Source of the DNA: Photobacterium sanguinicancri
Lineage (GTDB): Bacteria; Pseudomonadota; Gammaproteobacteria; Enterobacterales; Vibrionaceae
Length of the DNA: 64,000 nucleotides
Direction: 5' to 3'
Assembly (NCBI RefSeq): GCF_002265265.1
Contig: NZ_NOIF01000001.1
Location: 1-64,000 of the forward strand
The notes beneath the pieces were generated by a model. The model had not been told where the DNA came from. It saw only the letters and a list, made by a program, of their open reading frames with translations, and did no database searches. The translations under genes were made by a program, and so were the position numbers. Positions 34,450-43,094 of this stretch are shown piece after piece. Numbering within the stretch: position 1 is the first letter of the stretch; each line of letters begins with the position of its first letter.

Positions 34450-36390
34450 TTAGCAGGTTACTTCGTGTTCTGGTTGATTGTCTATAACATCACTGTTTCT
34501 TTTTACCTTGGCATTTGCTTGGGTCTTAGATGTTACAATTATGGTCGCCTCGCCATTGTCGCCTTGCTGCCAGTTAATGTTGATCTGGGTGTGGCTGAAC
34601 AGATGCATTAATGCTTCATGTTCTATTTCTCTGATAAGGTTAGCTAGTTCTGGACAGCCGCGTTCTGCAAACATTTTGGCATATGCGCAATCAGTGATCC
34701 GACAGGTTAGCTGGTCAGGTTTCTGATCGTCTATAGTAAAGTGCATCACTTCTAGTGCAGCATAGTGGCGCATAAATGTCAGCCAGTAGTCCAATGCCGC
34801 TTGGTTGGGATCGGCAAACGCGCTAAACAGCTGTGGTTCAGGCCATAGATTGCGCATTTCCATCTTTCCTGTTGCCAGGAACATTTGTCGGTAAAGAGGG
34901 GTGGCAGCATCCTGGCCTAGCACATCTCTTGCGCAGGAATAACCGGATGTAAACATACTGATATCTTGGGTAACCCGTTTCCAGATCTGACGTAACGATG
35001 CAGAATGCCGGTTTTGGTAGGCATTGAACTGTTTGTTGTGCCATCGCCAGCGCATCAGAGTTCGAATGACAAATCGGGAAAATGCCAGCGGGCTTTGTTG
35101 TGTTCGCAATGCTTTCCAAATGCCTGATTCAAGTAAGAACTGTTTCTGTAGCGCGATCATTCTTGGGTGCTGCTTTTCTCGGGTGTACCAGTTGGCACCA
35201 TAGTTACTCAGACGATGAACTTGCCCGCATACAGGCTCTACCCAACCAAAATGAATCCCATCCTGATGGAGGGCGGCTAAATCGGCAGGGCGGCATGTAA
35301 TTCCCCGGCTGGCGAGGGTATTTTCTAGGTATTTTCGTACATTACTATCAAGCTGGTCAGTGGCAAAGACGCCATGATGGGTATTAAATTGTCCGGCAAG
35401 CCAGGCATCGGTTGCGGAACAGGCCATTAGGGCGGTCAGATCGTATGATGATATCACCCCGTGGATCAGTAAACCTTGCTCTGGTGAGTTGTCAGGATAA
35501 ACGCATAGGATTGTATCGGGGTCGGCTTTGCCTTTGGTCTTGATATTCTGGCCGCTTTGGTAGAACTTTCTGGCTATAAACTGTTGACCCTTTTGTCCCA
35601 GCGACATGGCTGTCATTAGACGGGCCAATCCTTGGTTCAAGTATTGTATATGGTACCGGGCATCTAAGTATTGGACATTCTCTTTGAGCGGGTGGTCAGG
35701 CTGCGATAAACCTGCACATTCGACCGCTGAATAGGGGAGTAGTGCTTGAGGCTTGGGTTGTTCGGGAAATTGGAAATGGGATTTATCATCTTTCCAGGGG
35801 GTCGGGATCTCGGCCCGCTGACCATCGAGGATCTGTGTTACGGTGTTTTTGAAATTTGACAACATGGCATACGGACTGGTTTCACCGCCACCGTAGGTCG
35901 CTCCCATGTACGCTCGGATAGCATAGCGTCCACTGGACGATGCATTTCGTTCGGCAAGTTTGGCCAGCATCAGGCCGGACAGGCCTGGGGTGAATCCCAT
36001 GCCGGTCAGAATCGTGTTCTGCTGTTGACGTGCTAGGTCGTGAAGCTTGTAGATTTCATCGGCCGCAGACAGGCTGTCATTAATATCGATGCAGTCAATC
36101 CCAGCTTTTAGACAGCACTGGTGTGCGAGTGCTCCAATTTTATCCATTGGGCCGAGGGCAATGATTGCTAGATCAAAGTGTACAAGTGTTTCAATGGTGT
36201 CTTGTCTATTATAGATATCAAGTCGGATCGGTGTGACTTGCAATGATGGATACACTGTATCTTGGCTTAGTGTGCGTGAGGCACTGGCGATTTCCAGCTT
36301 AGGATAGGTGGTACAGAGGTGGAAAATAATTCGGCGTCCGGTTTCGCCAGTCCCGCCCAGAACGATAACTTTCTTTGTGTGTTCGGTCAT
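34450..36390 (-). CDS. Saccharopine-dehydrogenase-like reductase fused to an ATC-hydrolase-like domain
   Basis: The 646-residue protein starts with an NAD(P)-binding fold (VIVLGGTGETGRRI, residues 9-22) of the saccharopine-dehydrogenase-like superfamily, running to about residue 400. The C-terminal third (about 430-630) is a different, mainly helical domain with FMRHYAALEVMHF, CRITDCAYAKMFAERGCPEL and a final beta pair; by eye this resembles L-2-aminothiazoline-4-carboxylate hydrolase, an enzyme that opens a thiazoline ring. In this locus the reductase half would be expected to reduce a thiazoline, the job of YbtU/Irp3 and PchG, which are absent. The gene overlaps the upstream reductase gene by four bases. 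The first domain is confident, the second tentative. Confidence 0.7.
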   Translation of the reverse strand: MTEHTKKVIVLGGTGETGRRIIFHLCTTYPKLEIASASRTLSQDTVYPSLQVTPIRLDIYNRQDTIETLVHFDLAIIALGPMDKIGALAHQCCLKAGIDCIDINDSLSAADEIYKLHDLARQQQNTILTGMGFTPGLSGLMLAKLAERNASSSGRYAIRAYMGATYGGGETSPYAMLSNFKNTVTQILDGQRAEIPTPWKDDKSHFQFPEQPKPQALLPYSAVECAGLSQPDHPLKENVQYLDARYHIQYLNQGLARLMTAMSLGQKGQQFIARKFYQSGQNIKTKGKADPDTILCVYPDNSPEQGLLIHGVISSYDLTALMACSATDAWLAGQFNTHHGVFATDQLDSNVRKYLENTLASRGITCRPADLAALHQDGIHFGWVEPVCGQVHRLSNYGANWYTREKQHPRMIALQKQFLLESGIWKALRTQQSPLAFSRFVIRTLMRWRWHNKQFNAYQNRHSASLRQIWKRVTQDISMFTSGYSCARDVLGQDAATPLYRQMFLATGKMEMRNLWPEPQLFSAFADPNQAALDYWLTFMRHYAALEVMHFTIDDQKPDQLTCRITDCAYAKMFAERGCPELANLIREIEHEALMHLFSHTQININWQQGDNGEATIIVTSKTQANAKVKRNSDVIDNQPEHEVTC

Positions 36391-37541
36391 GATGCTGAAG
36401 CCTCCTGTGGGCTTGGTTGGTGGAATGTCGTGGCTGGATAAGTGATGACGCCGGACTGTGCTAATTCGGTCATAAAGTCAGAATGCTTGATGGCTTCGTG
36501 CAGCATAAATACTCCCGGACCATTGTGACGGCCGTTGATGACGGCTTTGGCTGTGATACCAATGATGGTGCCTGTTGCCTGGTAAGTATCAGAAAGCAGC
36601 AGTTCGCTGGATGTGGTATCGCCGCTCTTGTCATGCACATCAACCTTTATGCCGTAGGTAGGCTGGAGTTTTTGCATATCTTTTTGTGAGGCTTTGACCA
36701 GCCAGCGTGCGCCGCGGGCAATGCCTTTTTCGGTTCTGTATAGGCCAAATATCTTGGCAATGGCACAGATCAGTGCTGCGCGCGGACCAATGTTGGCGCC
36801 ATAGACGTTGACATTACTGATATTGTTCTGGCGGGCAAGGCGTATGATTTCTTCTGAGTAAATCAGCATCGTTGAAGCGGTGCCGATAGGTGCTGGGAAA
36901 CGAACTTTTTTGCTCGCTTTGAAAAAAGATTGGCGCTTGAGCTGATTATTTTCCAAGTAGCAAAAGCCATGATCCTTACCGAAATCACCCAAGCTGCTGA
37001 TGATGTCCCAGGCTGAATTGTACGACCAGTTATCTCGGCCGACATAATAAATATCGATCCCGGTGATGGTATGGTCGCTGGGCAGTGTATTGATCAGGTG
37101 CTGGGGGTAGAGACCTGACAGGCCAGGCAATAAACCGACATTGATGATCAGTGGTACGTGGGTTGGTTGGGTGAACTCATCGGCTTCAAGACTGCTTAAA
37201 AGAGGATCATAACCACCGGCATCAATTAGCGGTGTTTCGACCTTCTTGCAGGTTTGGGCAACAGTATTGCCAATAAGGCCTGACGGACCGACACAGGAAA
37301 TGACCAGATCATGCTGTCGACACGCCTCTTGTAAAGCTTCTACATTCTTGATATCCAGCTTAAGGGCGGTAATCTGTGATGATTCCGAAGTGCTTAACGG
37401 GATAGGTAATCGTTTGGGATGGCGCGATGCGAGGGTAAGTGTTACGTCGGTAAGTGAAAGCAGGTATTGTGCTGCTGCCATACCAACGCGGCCAAATCCG
37501 CCCAGTATCAAAATTTTAGGATTAGGTATGTTTGTGCTCAT
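36387..37541 (-). CDS. Saccharopine-dehydrogenase-like NAD(P)-dependent reductase
   Basis: The 384-residue protein opens with a dinucleotide-binding motif (ILILGGFGRVGMAAAQYL) and continues with VISCVGPSGLIGNTVAQ and LIDAGGYDP, as in saccharopine dehydrogenase-like proteins. It is a shorter paralogue of the N-terminal half of the fused reductase encoded directly downstream with a four-base overlap. In this setting it may reduce an imine or thiazoline of the bound or released siderophore. A heterodimer of the two is possible. It follows the TonB-receptor gene by about 100 bp with a terminator between them. Confidence 0.78.
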   Translation of the reverse strand: MSTNIPNPKILILGGFGRVGMAAAQYLLSLTDVTLTLASRHPKRLPIPLSTSESSQITALKLDIKNVEALQEACRQHDLVISCVGPSGLIGNTVAQTCKKVETPLIDAGGYDPLLSSLEADEFTQPTHVPLIINVGLLPGLSGLYPQHLINTLPSDHTITGIDIYYVGRDNWSYNSAWDIISSLGDFGKDHGFCYLENNQLKRQSFFKASKKVRFPAPIGTASTMLIYSEEIIRLARQNNISNVNVYGANIGPRAALICAIAKIFGLYRTEKGIARGARWLVKASQKDMQKLQPTYGIKVDVHDKSGDTTSSELLLSDTYQATGTIIGITAKAVINGRHNGPGVFMLHEAIKHSDFMTELAQSGVITYPATTFHQPSPQEASAS

Positions 37542-37603
37542 TGTCGTCCATTTAAATCGGTTTACAAATTAGCCGGTAATGTCCAAACCTATTCAGTACC
37601 AAT

Positions 37604-37636
37604 AAAAAGAACCTGCACCTGACAGGTTCTTATTTT
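37604..37636 (-). terminator. Terminator of the TonB-receptor gene
   Basis: AGAACCTG pairs with CAGGTTCT around a seven-base loop; on the minus strand a T-rich run follows. Some read-through into the reductase genes is possible, as no clear promoter was seen for them. Confidence 0.7.
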
Positions 37637-37642
37637 GATTGC

Positions 37643-39814
37643 TTAGTAGTAAGCGTTGAACGTCAGACCAAAGCTTTGTGGATCGCCAGCTTCGACGGTA
37701 TGGCCGGAGCCAAAGTCGAACTCTACGGTGGAGTAGTATTCATCAAGCGCATTCTTCGCCCAGAGGTAGACCTCCCAGTTCGGGCTTTCAACTCCCAGCT
37801 TAACGTTGACTAGTTGGTATGGGTCTTGTTTGAGGGTGTTTAGACTGTTGAAGTAGTACTCGCCAATATGAATCACATCCAAACGGCTGAACAATGATAG
37901 TTGTTCGGTCAGTGGACGTATGTTCTGCAGGGCGAAGTTGGCTGTTAGCTCAGGGGTATTTACCATCTTGTTGCCACTGCAGCTTTGCTGGTTGGTCATA
38001 GCGCAGTTCTCGTAGTCTTTGTACTCGGCATTGGTATAGCTACCGCCAAGTTCCATCAACCAGCCAGGAGCCGGAGTGTAGCGGGTTTCAAACTCAATAC
38101 CCTGACTTAGGCCTCGGCCTGCGTTATCTGTCGTGATTGTATTGGTGCTCTGAACCAGTTGTTGAACCTGCTGATTTTTGATGTCTATGTAGAACAGAGC
38201 CGTACTGAGTTCAAGCGAGTTGTCGAGGAATGATGCCTTGTAGCCCAGCTCGTAGTTGGTGCTGGTTTCTGAATCGTATGTTGGATCGTTCTGGTTTGGA
38301 TACAGGTGGTCAAAACCACCAGCACGATAGCCTTGGCTGATAGTTCCGTAAATCAAGGAACTGTTATCTGGAGTGTAAGAAACGCCCACTTTTGGCAGCC
38401 ATTCGTTAAAGTTCTTGTCACCTTCGATGCTGACATTCGGGCTACTTTGGTTGTTTGCTTGGATATCGGCTTTGCGTTGTTCCATATCAACCCGCAGACC
38501 TGCCGTTAAGGCCAAACGCTCAGTCAGACTATAGTCAACCTGACCGAAGGCTGCGTAACCTGAGTTTTCCTTTTTCACGTTGGTATAGTCGGTGTATGGC
38601 CCTCCCCAGCCAATAGCCGTGTAATCGAGCATGTTAGTGCCCTTGGTTTTGTACTCGGCATAGTAGCCGTAAAGGCCTGCCAGCCACTGTAGATCGCTCT
38701 CGGTGTTAGAAGCCCAGCGAAGTTCTTGTGAGATCTGTTTCTGCTTCTCTTCGGCAATGTTGTGGTAGATATAGTCGGTTCGGCTACTGGCATCTTGGTC
38801 GGCAGAGTTGTAGCTGTCCCAATCGCGCCATCCGGTGATGGAGGTGAAATCAAAATGGCTGAATTCGTTTTTCATAACGAGTGTAATGCCGTAGGCATCG
38901 CGATTATCTTCGCCGTCATAGTTGTGGTCGACTTTGTCGGGGTTGTTTTTGATAAAGGCTGCACTCCCCAGGGCATACGAATCGCCCCGCAATCGCTGGA
39001 AGTCGAAGATGAGGTCAGACTCAAAGGTATAAGTCGGTTCCCAATGGAGTTTTGCGCGTGCAACAATGTCTTCACGGGCACCGTAGTCTTTACCGTTATG
39101 GATGTTGGTCAGGTCGCCATTGTTGTTGGTAAAGGCAAGGCTCAGTCCACCGTATAGCTCGTCTTCGATCAGGGGGGTATTTACACCGATGCTGATCTTA
39201 CGGCGTTCGAGGGTATCGGCGGTGACGGACAGACGGGCGTCAGTGAAATTGTCTGGCTTTGGGGTGATTATGTTGATGATACCTGCCAGGGAGTTACCGC
39301 CGTACAGGGTTCCCTGAGGGCCACGCAGTACTTCGATACGCTCTACGTCAGTCAGATCCAGGTCGAACATACCGTTGTTGGTATAGTTGACCCCATCGAC
39401 ATAAAAGCCCACTGTAGGCTCGGTGAATAAGCCTGGACCGATACCCCGAATAAAGATGTTGTTTTCTCGTGAACCGCCCCATGTGAAAATATGAAGGTTA
39501 GGTACGTGCTGGCTGAGTTCTGTAATGGATCTGATCTCGGCATCTTTCAAATCCGAGTCGGTAATTGCGGAAACACTAGAGCTAACATCCATGATGTCAG
39601 CATTACGTTTTTCAGCAGTTACCGTGATCACCTCTAGCTCTGTAGATTGACTTTCCGTCTTTGCGTTGTCATTGGCCAGTACATTAGGGGTTGTGCTGAT
39701 AGCAGTACAGAGAAGCCCTGTTTTCACTAGTAGCGTGAGTTTGTTGATGTTGTGTATGGGGGTTGGCTTATTTAAGACTGATAGACCCTGACTCCGTGAT
39801 AGTGCGGCTTGCAT
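37643..39814 (-). CDS. TonB-dependent outer-membrane siderophore receptor
   Basis: The 723-residue protein has a long basic signal peptide (about 1-48, ending NVLA), a TonB box (EVITVTAEK), a plug domain (SSSVSAITDSDL to INIITPKP) and a 22-strand-type barrel ending in a C-terminal aromatic (FGLTFNAYY). It would carry the ferric or other metal complex across the outer membrane. Size and position match FyuA-like receptors. The start is supported by AAGGAG and GAGAGG upstream. Upstream lie a strong Fur-box match and paired TCGGG repeats, so iron and the AraC protein both probably regulate it. Confidence 0.92.
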   Translation of the reverse strand: MQAALSRSQGLSVLNKPTPIHNINKLTLLVKTGLLCTAISTTPNVLANDNAKTESQSTELEVITVTAEKRNADIMDVSSSVSAITDSDLKDAEIRSITELSQHVPNLHIFTWGGSRENNIFIRGIGPGLFTEPTVGFYVDGVNYTNNGMFDLDLTDVERIEVLRGPQGTLYGGNSLAGIINIITPKPDNFTDARLSVTADTLERRKISIGVNTPLIEDELYGGLSLAFTNNNGDLTNIHNGKDYGAREDIVARAKLHWEPTYTFESDLIFDFQRLRGDSYALGSAAFIKNNPDKVDHNYDGEDNRDAYGITLVMKNEFSHFDFTSITGWRDWDSYNSADQDASSRTDYIYHNIAEEKQKQISQELRWASNTESDLQWLAGLYGYYAEYKTKGTNMLDYTAIGWGGPYTDYTNVKKENSGYAAFGQVDYSLTERLALTAGLRVDMEQRKADIQANNQSSPNVSIEGDKNFNEWLPKVGVSYTPDNSSLIYGTISQGYRAGGFDHLYPNQNDPTYDSETSTNYELGYKASFLDNSLELSTALFYIDIKNQQVQQLVQSTNTITTDNAGRGLSQGIEFETRYTPAPGWLMELGGSYTNAEYKDYENCAMTNQQSCSGNKMVNTPELTANFALQNIRPLTEQLSLFSRLDVIHIGEYYFNSLNTLKQDPYQLVNVKLGVESPNWEVYLWAKNALDEYYSTVEFDFGSGHTVEAGDPQSFGLTFNAYY

Positions 39815-39848
39815 ACCTCTCTTACTCCTTGAAATAGCAATTTGTGTT

Positions 39849-39867
39849 GTGATTGATAATCATTCGC
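39849..39867 (-). promoter_or_regulatory. Fur box of the TonB-receptor gene
   Basis: The 19-mer GTGATTGATAATCATTCGC matches the Fur consensus at 14 of 19 positions, with the core TGATAATCATT perfect. It lies 35 bp upstream of the start codon. Confidence 0.75.
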
Positions 39868-39898
39868 GCAATTGTCTTGATTGAGAGGATTTGCTGCT

Positions 39899-39926
39899 AC
39901 CCGAAAGAGATATTTCAAACCCGAAA
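39899..39926 (-). promoter_or_regulatory. Paired direct repeats, candidate AraC-protein operator
   Basis: On the strand of the receptor gene, TTTCGGGT occurs twice, exactly 20 bp apart; each copy is preceded by TATCCG or TATCTC. Two-turn spacing of direct repeats is typical of AraC-family operators. A like pair stands at 61811-61840. Confidence 0.6.
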
Positions 39927-39951
39927 CGGATAGATTTGTTACCAAAAGAAA

Positions 39952-39969
39952 CGCCACCGGGAGGTGGCG
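39952..39969 (-). terminator. Terminator of the ECF transporter operon
   Basis: CGCCACC and GGTGGCG pair around a GGGA loop; on the minus strand TTTCTTTT follows. It lies 32 bases past the ATPase stop. Confidence 0.75.
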
Positions 39970-40000
39970 CTTATTAGGGGGATCAAAAAGCGGTTTTTAT

Positions 40001-41512
40001 TCAGGTATTGAGTGCGCTGATCTTCTTAAATGATCGAAGCTCTGCTAGCAATTGCTGACCTTGATCTGCGCTAACATCAAACTGTGATTTCAAGTAGCCA
40101 GACTCAAGTACCAGAACTTGCTGGCTTACTTTGGTAATAAATTCAGGATCATGGCTAATCACAATAACAGTTCTGTTGGAACGACAGGCTGTTAGGATGA
40201 GTTCGGAAAGTGCGGTCATATTTCTCCAATCCAACCCGCTGGTAGGCTCATCCAGTAGCAGTAATTCGCGTTCACTGGCTAAGGCTGTTAATAACGCTAA
40301 ACGTTGCTGTTGGCCTCGAGACATTGCTAGCGGATGTTTATCGGCTAATGCTTCTAGCCCAACCTGATGTAACCATTCCCTCGCTCCCTGCTCGGAAGGC
40401 TCTGGCATACTTAGCTGAATTTCTTCTAACACTGAATCGGCTATCAATTGCTGATGAACGTGTTGGGATACAAAAAAACTATGACGCTGAAGTGCTCGCC
40501 AACGCCATTGTGTTTGATTGTCGTTAAGCACCCCTTTGTCACGATACTGTCCTGCAAGCACCTTCATTAAACTGGATTTACCTGCCCCGTTTGCACCGAT
40601 AATGGTTGTCACTTGCCCCTTAGGGAAAGAGATAGACGGCATATCAAGCCACATCTGTCCATTTCTACCTAATTGAATGGGCGATAACTGATAACTATCT
40701 GCAAACTCGCTTGTCGGTGGGGGCGAGCAGCAAAGATCGGTAAAGTGCGCGGATCGTAACCCCTGCTGTTTTAAGGTGTGACTTGAACAAGAAAAGAATT
40801 GCTCTCCGGTCATCGTGTCCCGGATCTGACCATCGGCAATATGAACCACGCGGTCAACCAAGCCATTCAGGTAATATAAGCGATGCTCGGCGATGAGAAC
40901 CGTCTTACCTTGTGTACTCCATCGCTTAATAGTTGCGCGCAACATGGCGATGCCCTCGGCATCTAAATTGGCAGAGGGTTCATCCAGAACATAAACATCA
41001 GGGTTCAGCATGCTGGCCGATGCACATGCCAGCTTCTGCTGCTGGCCACTAGAGAGCTCAAAGATAGATTGGGGTAATTGATCTTGTAATGAAAATTGCT
41101 CGGTAATATCTGCAATGCGCTGGTTGATTGATGCCACTGGATAACCTTGATTTTCGAGTGAAAAGGCCAGTTCGTCCTCTACTGTTGTGGCAAAGAACTG
41201 GCTCGATGGATTTTGAAATACGCTACCAACTTGCCTTGCCATTAATGCTAAATTGAAATGTTCGAGATCTTTCCCTTGTACTTGAATGCTTCCCTCTACA
41301 TCGGCATCGAAGTAGTGTGGAATTAAACCATTTGCTAGTCGCAGCAACGTACTTTTGCCACAACCTGATGCACCGCAAAACAGAACGACTTCACCTTTGG
41401 CTACTTGTAAGTCAATGTTTTTAAGGCTCCAGCTTGAAGTATCATGATGCTCGTAGCGGACACTGACATTGCGCAAATTTAGCAACTCGGTGTTTGAAGT
41501 AACTGAATTCAT
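40001..41512 (-). CDS. ECF transporter ATPase, two nucleotide domains fused
   Basis: The 503-residue protein has two ABC domains in tandem: the first with GASGCGKST, ELSSGQQQKLACA and VYVLDEPSANLD, the second with GANGAGKSS, SRGQQQRLALLTA and LLLDEPTSGLD. Fused A1-A2 ATPases of this kind serve energy-coupling-factor importers. Its gene is four bases after the T-component gene. Together with the S and T components encoded upstream, it makes a complete inner-membrane importer within the siderophore locus. Confidence 0.92.
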   Translation of the reverse strand: MNSVTSNTELLNLRNVSVRYEHHDTSSWSLKNIDLQVAKGEVVLFCGASGCGKSTLLRLANGLIPHYFDADVEGSIQVQGKDLEHFNLALMARQVGSVFQNPSSQFFATTVEDELAFSLENQGYPVASINQRIADITEQFSLQDQLPQSIFELSSGQQQKLACASASMLNPDVYVLDEPSANLDAEGIAMLRATIKRWSTQGKTVLIAEHRLYYLNGLVDRVVHIADGQIRDTMTGEQFFSCSSHTLKQQGLRSAHFTDLCCSPPPTSEFADSYQLSPIQLGRNGQMWLDMPSISFPKGQVTTIIGANGAGKSSLMKVLAGQYRDKGVLNDNQTQWRWRALQRHSFFVSQHVHQQLIADSVLEEIQLSMPEPSEQGAREWLHQVGLEALADKHPLAMSRGQQQRLALLTALASERELLLLDEPTSGLDWRNMTALSELILTACRSNRTVIVISHDPEFITKVSQQVLVLESGYLKSQFDVSADQGQQLLAELRSFKKISALNT

Positions 41513-41516
41513 AAAC

Positions 41517-42233
41517 CTATCCGAACAATAAAGAGATGAACAACAAACAAAGAGGTAAGGCGACGATTGTCAATACAAGGTAGTCGTGCCAAGAAAATGT
41601 GAGTAATTGACGTTCGCTGCGCGTTACTGAGGTAGATAACCCGCGGCTTAACGCAGCTGCTGATAATTCTTCACCGATGCGAGTGGTGTTGATTAGAAGC
41701 GGCAATAGCCGTAAGCGGACGATATGTTTGAAACGCAAGCCGCGCATTGCCAAGCTTTTTTCAATGGCAATGGCTTCGGAGAAAAAGGTCGGAAAGAAAC
41801 GAAATACAACAGCGAGAGGAATCGTCATTTGTTGCGGCAGACCAAGCTTACGACAAGCAGCTAAGAATTCGCTCACTGTTGTTGTAGAGACGAGATATAA
41901 ACCCGAAAATATAGCGGGAAGAATTCGCGTAAACACTCCGACTAATACCAGCAGCATAGAGTTAGTTAAACCATCGGTTACGGGCACTAATACATAGGCA
42001 ATGTATAGACAGGCACCGTATATTGCACCATAACATCCAGCTAAATAGATACGTCCTTCTAATCCTAGTAGCAACAATGGCATCACTGCTAAAAGATAGG
42101 TAGATGAACGAACCCAGATATTGTTGCCTGCCACTCCACTAACCACAAACAAGCTGATGCTTAGTAACAATAAAATCTTGGTACGTGGATCTAGCGTAAA
42201 TCGCCCTAGCTGCGTATTGCTATCCATAAGCAT
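41517..42233 (-). CDS. ECF transporter T component (EcfT-type)
   Basis: This 238-residue membrane protein has the CbiQ/EcfT layout with a coupling motif near residues 199-205 (AAALSRGL) and the preceding basic region FKHIVRLRLLPLLINTTRIGEEL. It would transmit ATPase movement to the S component. Its start overlaps the stop of the S-component gene by one base (TAATG). Confidence 0.88.
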   Translation of the reverse strand: MLMDSNTQLGRFTLDPRTKILLLLSISLFVVSGVAGNNIWVRSSTYLLAVMPLLLLGLEGRIYLAGCYGAIYGACLYIAYVLVPVTDGLTNSMLLVLVGVFTRILPAIFSGLYLVSTTTVSEFLAACRKLGLPQQMTIPLAVVFRFFPTFFSEAIAIEKSLAMRGLRFKHIVRLRLLPLLINTTRIGEELSAAALSRGLSTSVTRSERQLLTFSWHDYLVLTIVALPLCLLFISLLFG

Positions 42234-42820
42234 TAAACAATACCTGCGCGTTTAAACTGATTTGCACAAGCACGCTTACCAATAATGCTACCAATCGCAC
42301 CACACAAAAGGCATGCTACAAATAAAAATGGCAGTGACCACATTGGTAATAAGGCTTCTAACTGTTGTGCGTAAGAATCACTATAGCCTTGTTTCAACAT
42401 GGCAAAGTATTCTGCGCGACCAACAAAGAAGGGGATAAAGTTTCCAATTACCCAACCGCTAAACAGGGTGTATCCACATAAGCTTAATTTTGGGCTTTTG
42501 TATTGACCACTTGCAAGAATGAGATCTGCGATTAAGCCAAATAACAAGCCAGTGAGGCAAGCCCAATACCCCATGCCTGCGATAAACATTAATACCCCAT
42601 TGATGGAACCTAATAACGTCACCATTCCGAATTTATCTACCCGCGTTAGGAACAGCATAAACGGAATGCCACCTAATAAAGCGGGAATGACAGCAAGCAA
42701 AGGAATAAATACGGGGATAAAGCCTAAAAAACCAATGGTGATCATGATGAAGAAATACAGAACCGAGTAGATTCCGACATTGATAAGATCTTTAGCCGTA
42801 AGGCGAGATTGTTGATTCAT
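42233..42820 (-). CDS. ECF transporter substrate-binding S component, MptD/Trep_Strep-like
   Basis: The 195-residue membrane protein begins LTAKDLINVGIYSVLYFFIMI and has six hydrophobic segments, matching by eye the Trep_Strep/MptD family of ECF S components, whose substrates are mostly unknown. It is the first gene of a three-gene operon with T and A components. Position between the receptor and NRPS genes suggests that it takes up the metal-siderophore, the free siderophore or a precursor. Confidence 0.75.
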   Translation of the reverse strand: MNQQSRLTAKDLINVGIYSVLYFFIMITIGFLGFIPVFIPLLAVIPALLGGIPFMLFLTRVDKFGMVTLLGSINGVLMFIAGMGYWACLTGLLFGLIADLILASGQYKSPKLSLCGYTLFSGWVIGNFIPFFVGRAEYFAMLKQGYSDSYAQQLEALLPMWSLPFLFVACLLCGAIGSIIGKRACANQFKRAGIV

Positions 42821-43034
42821 TTTTTACTCCACATTCTTACCAAGAATTAGTTAGATAAAGGTGCTTAATCAGAAGTACGTCTGATAGGGGGTCGCAGATC
42901 CGCTGCTGGTGATGTCTTCGCTGGTGGAATGTTAAGGTCTTTTGACTGGCTGTTAAGGTCCACCCGCACCTGTTCAAGATGAAATTTCAGCAATTATCTA
43001 AGCAGAGAACAAATGGTACTACCCGCATCAGGCG
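42821..43034 (-). promoter_or_regulatory. ECF operon promoter region with 21-bp-spaced direct repeats
   Basis: TGTTAAGGTC occurs at 42930-42939 and again at 42951-42960, in the same direction and 21 bp apart, enclosed by GGTGGA and TCCACC. A weak Fur-like match (10 of 19) lies at 42980-42998. About 110 bases of leader follow before the start codon; no known riboswitch pattern was recognised in it. Confidence 0.45.
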
Positions 43035-43078
43035 AAAAAGCCCCGAGGTGGTTATTGAGAGGTATTCCCATCGGGGCA
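43035..43078 (-). terminator. Terminator of the siderophore biosynthesis operon
   Basis: GCCCCGA and TCGGGGC pair around a long loop; on the minus strand a run of five Ts follows. It lies about 17 bases past the thioesterase stop. Confidence 0.7.
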
Positions 43079-43094
43079 GTAGGGTGGATGACGA

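Noticed and set aside
42821-42930. Cobalamin, TPP or FMN riboswitch in the ECF operon leader
   Set aside because: None of the conserved boxes of these riboswitches could be found.
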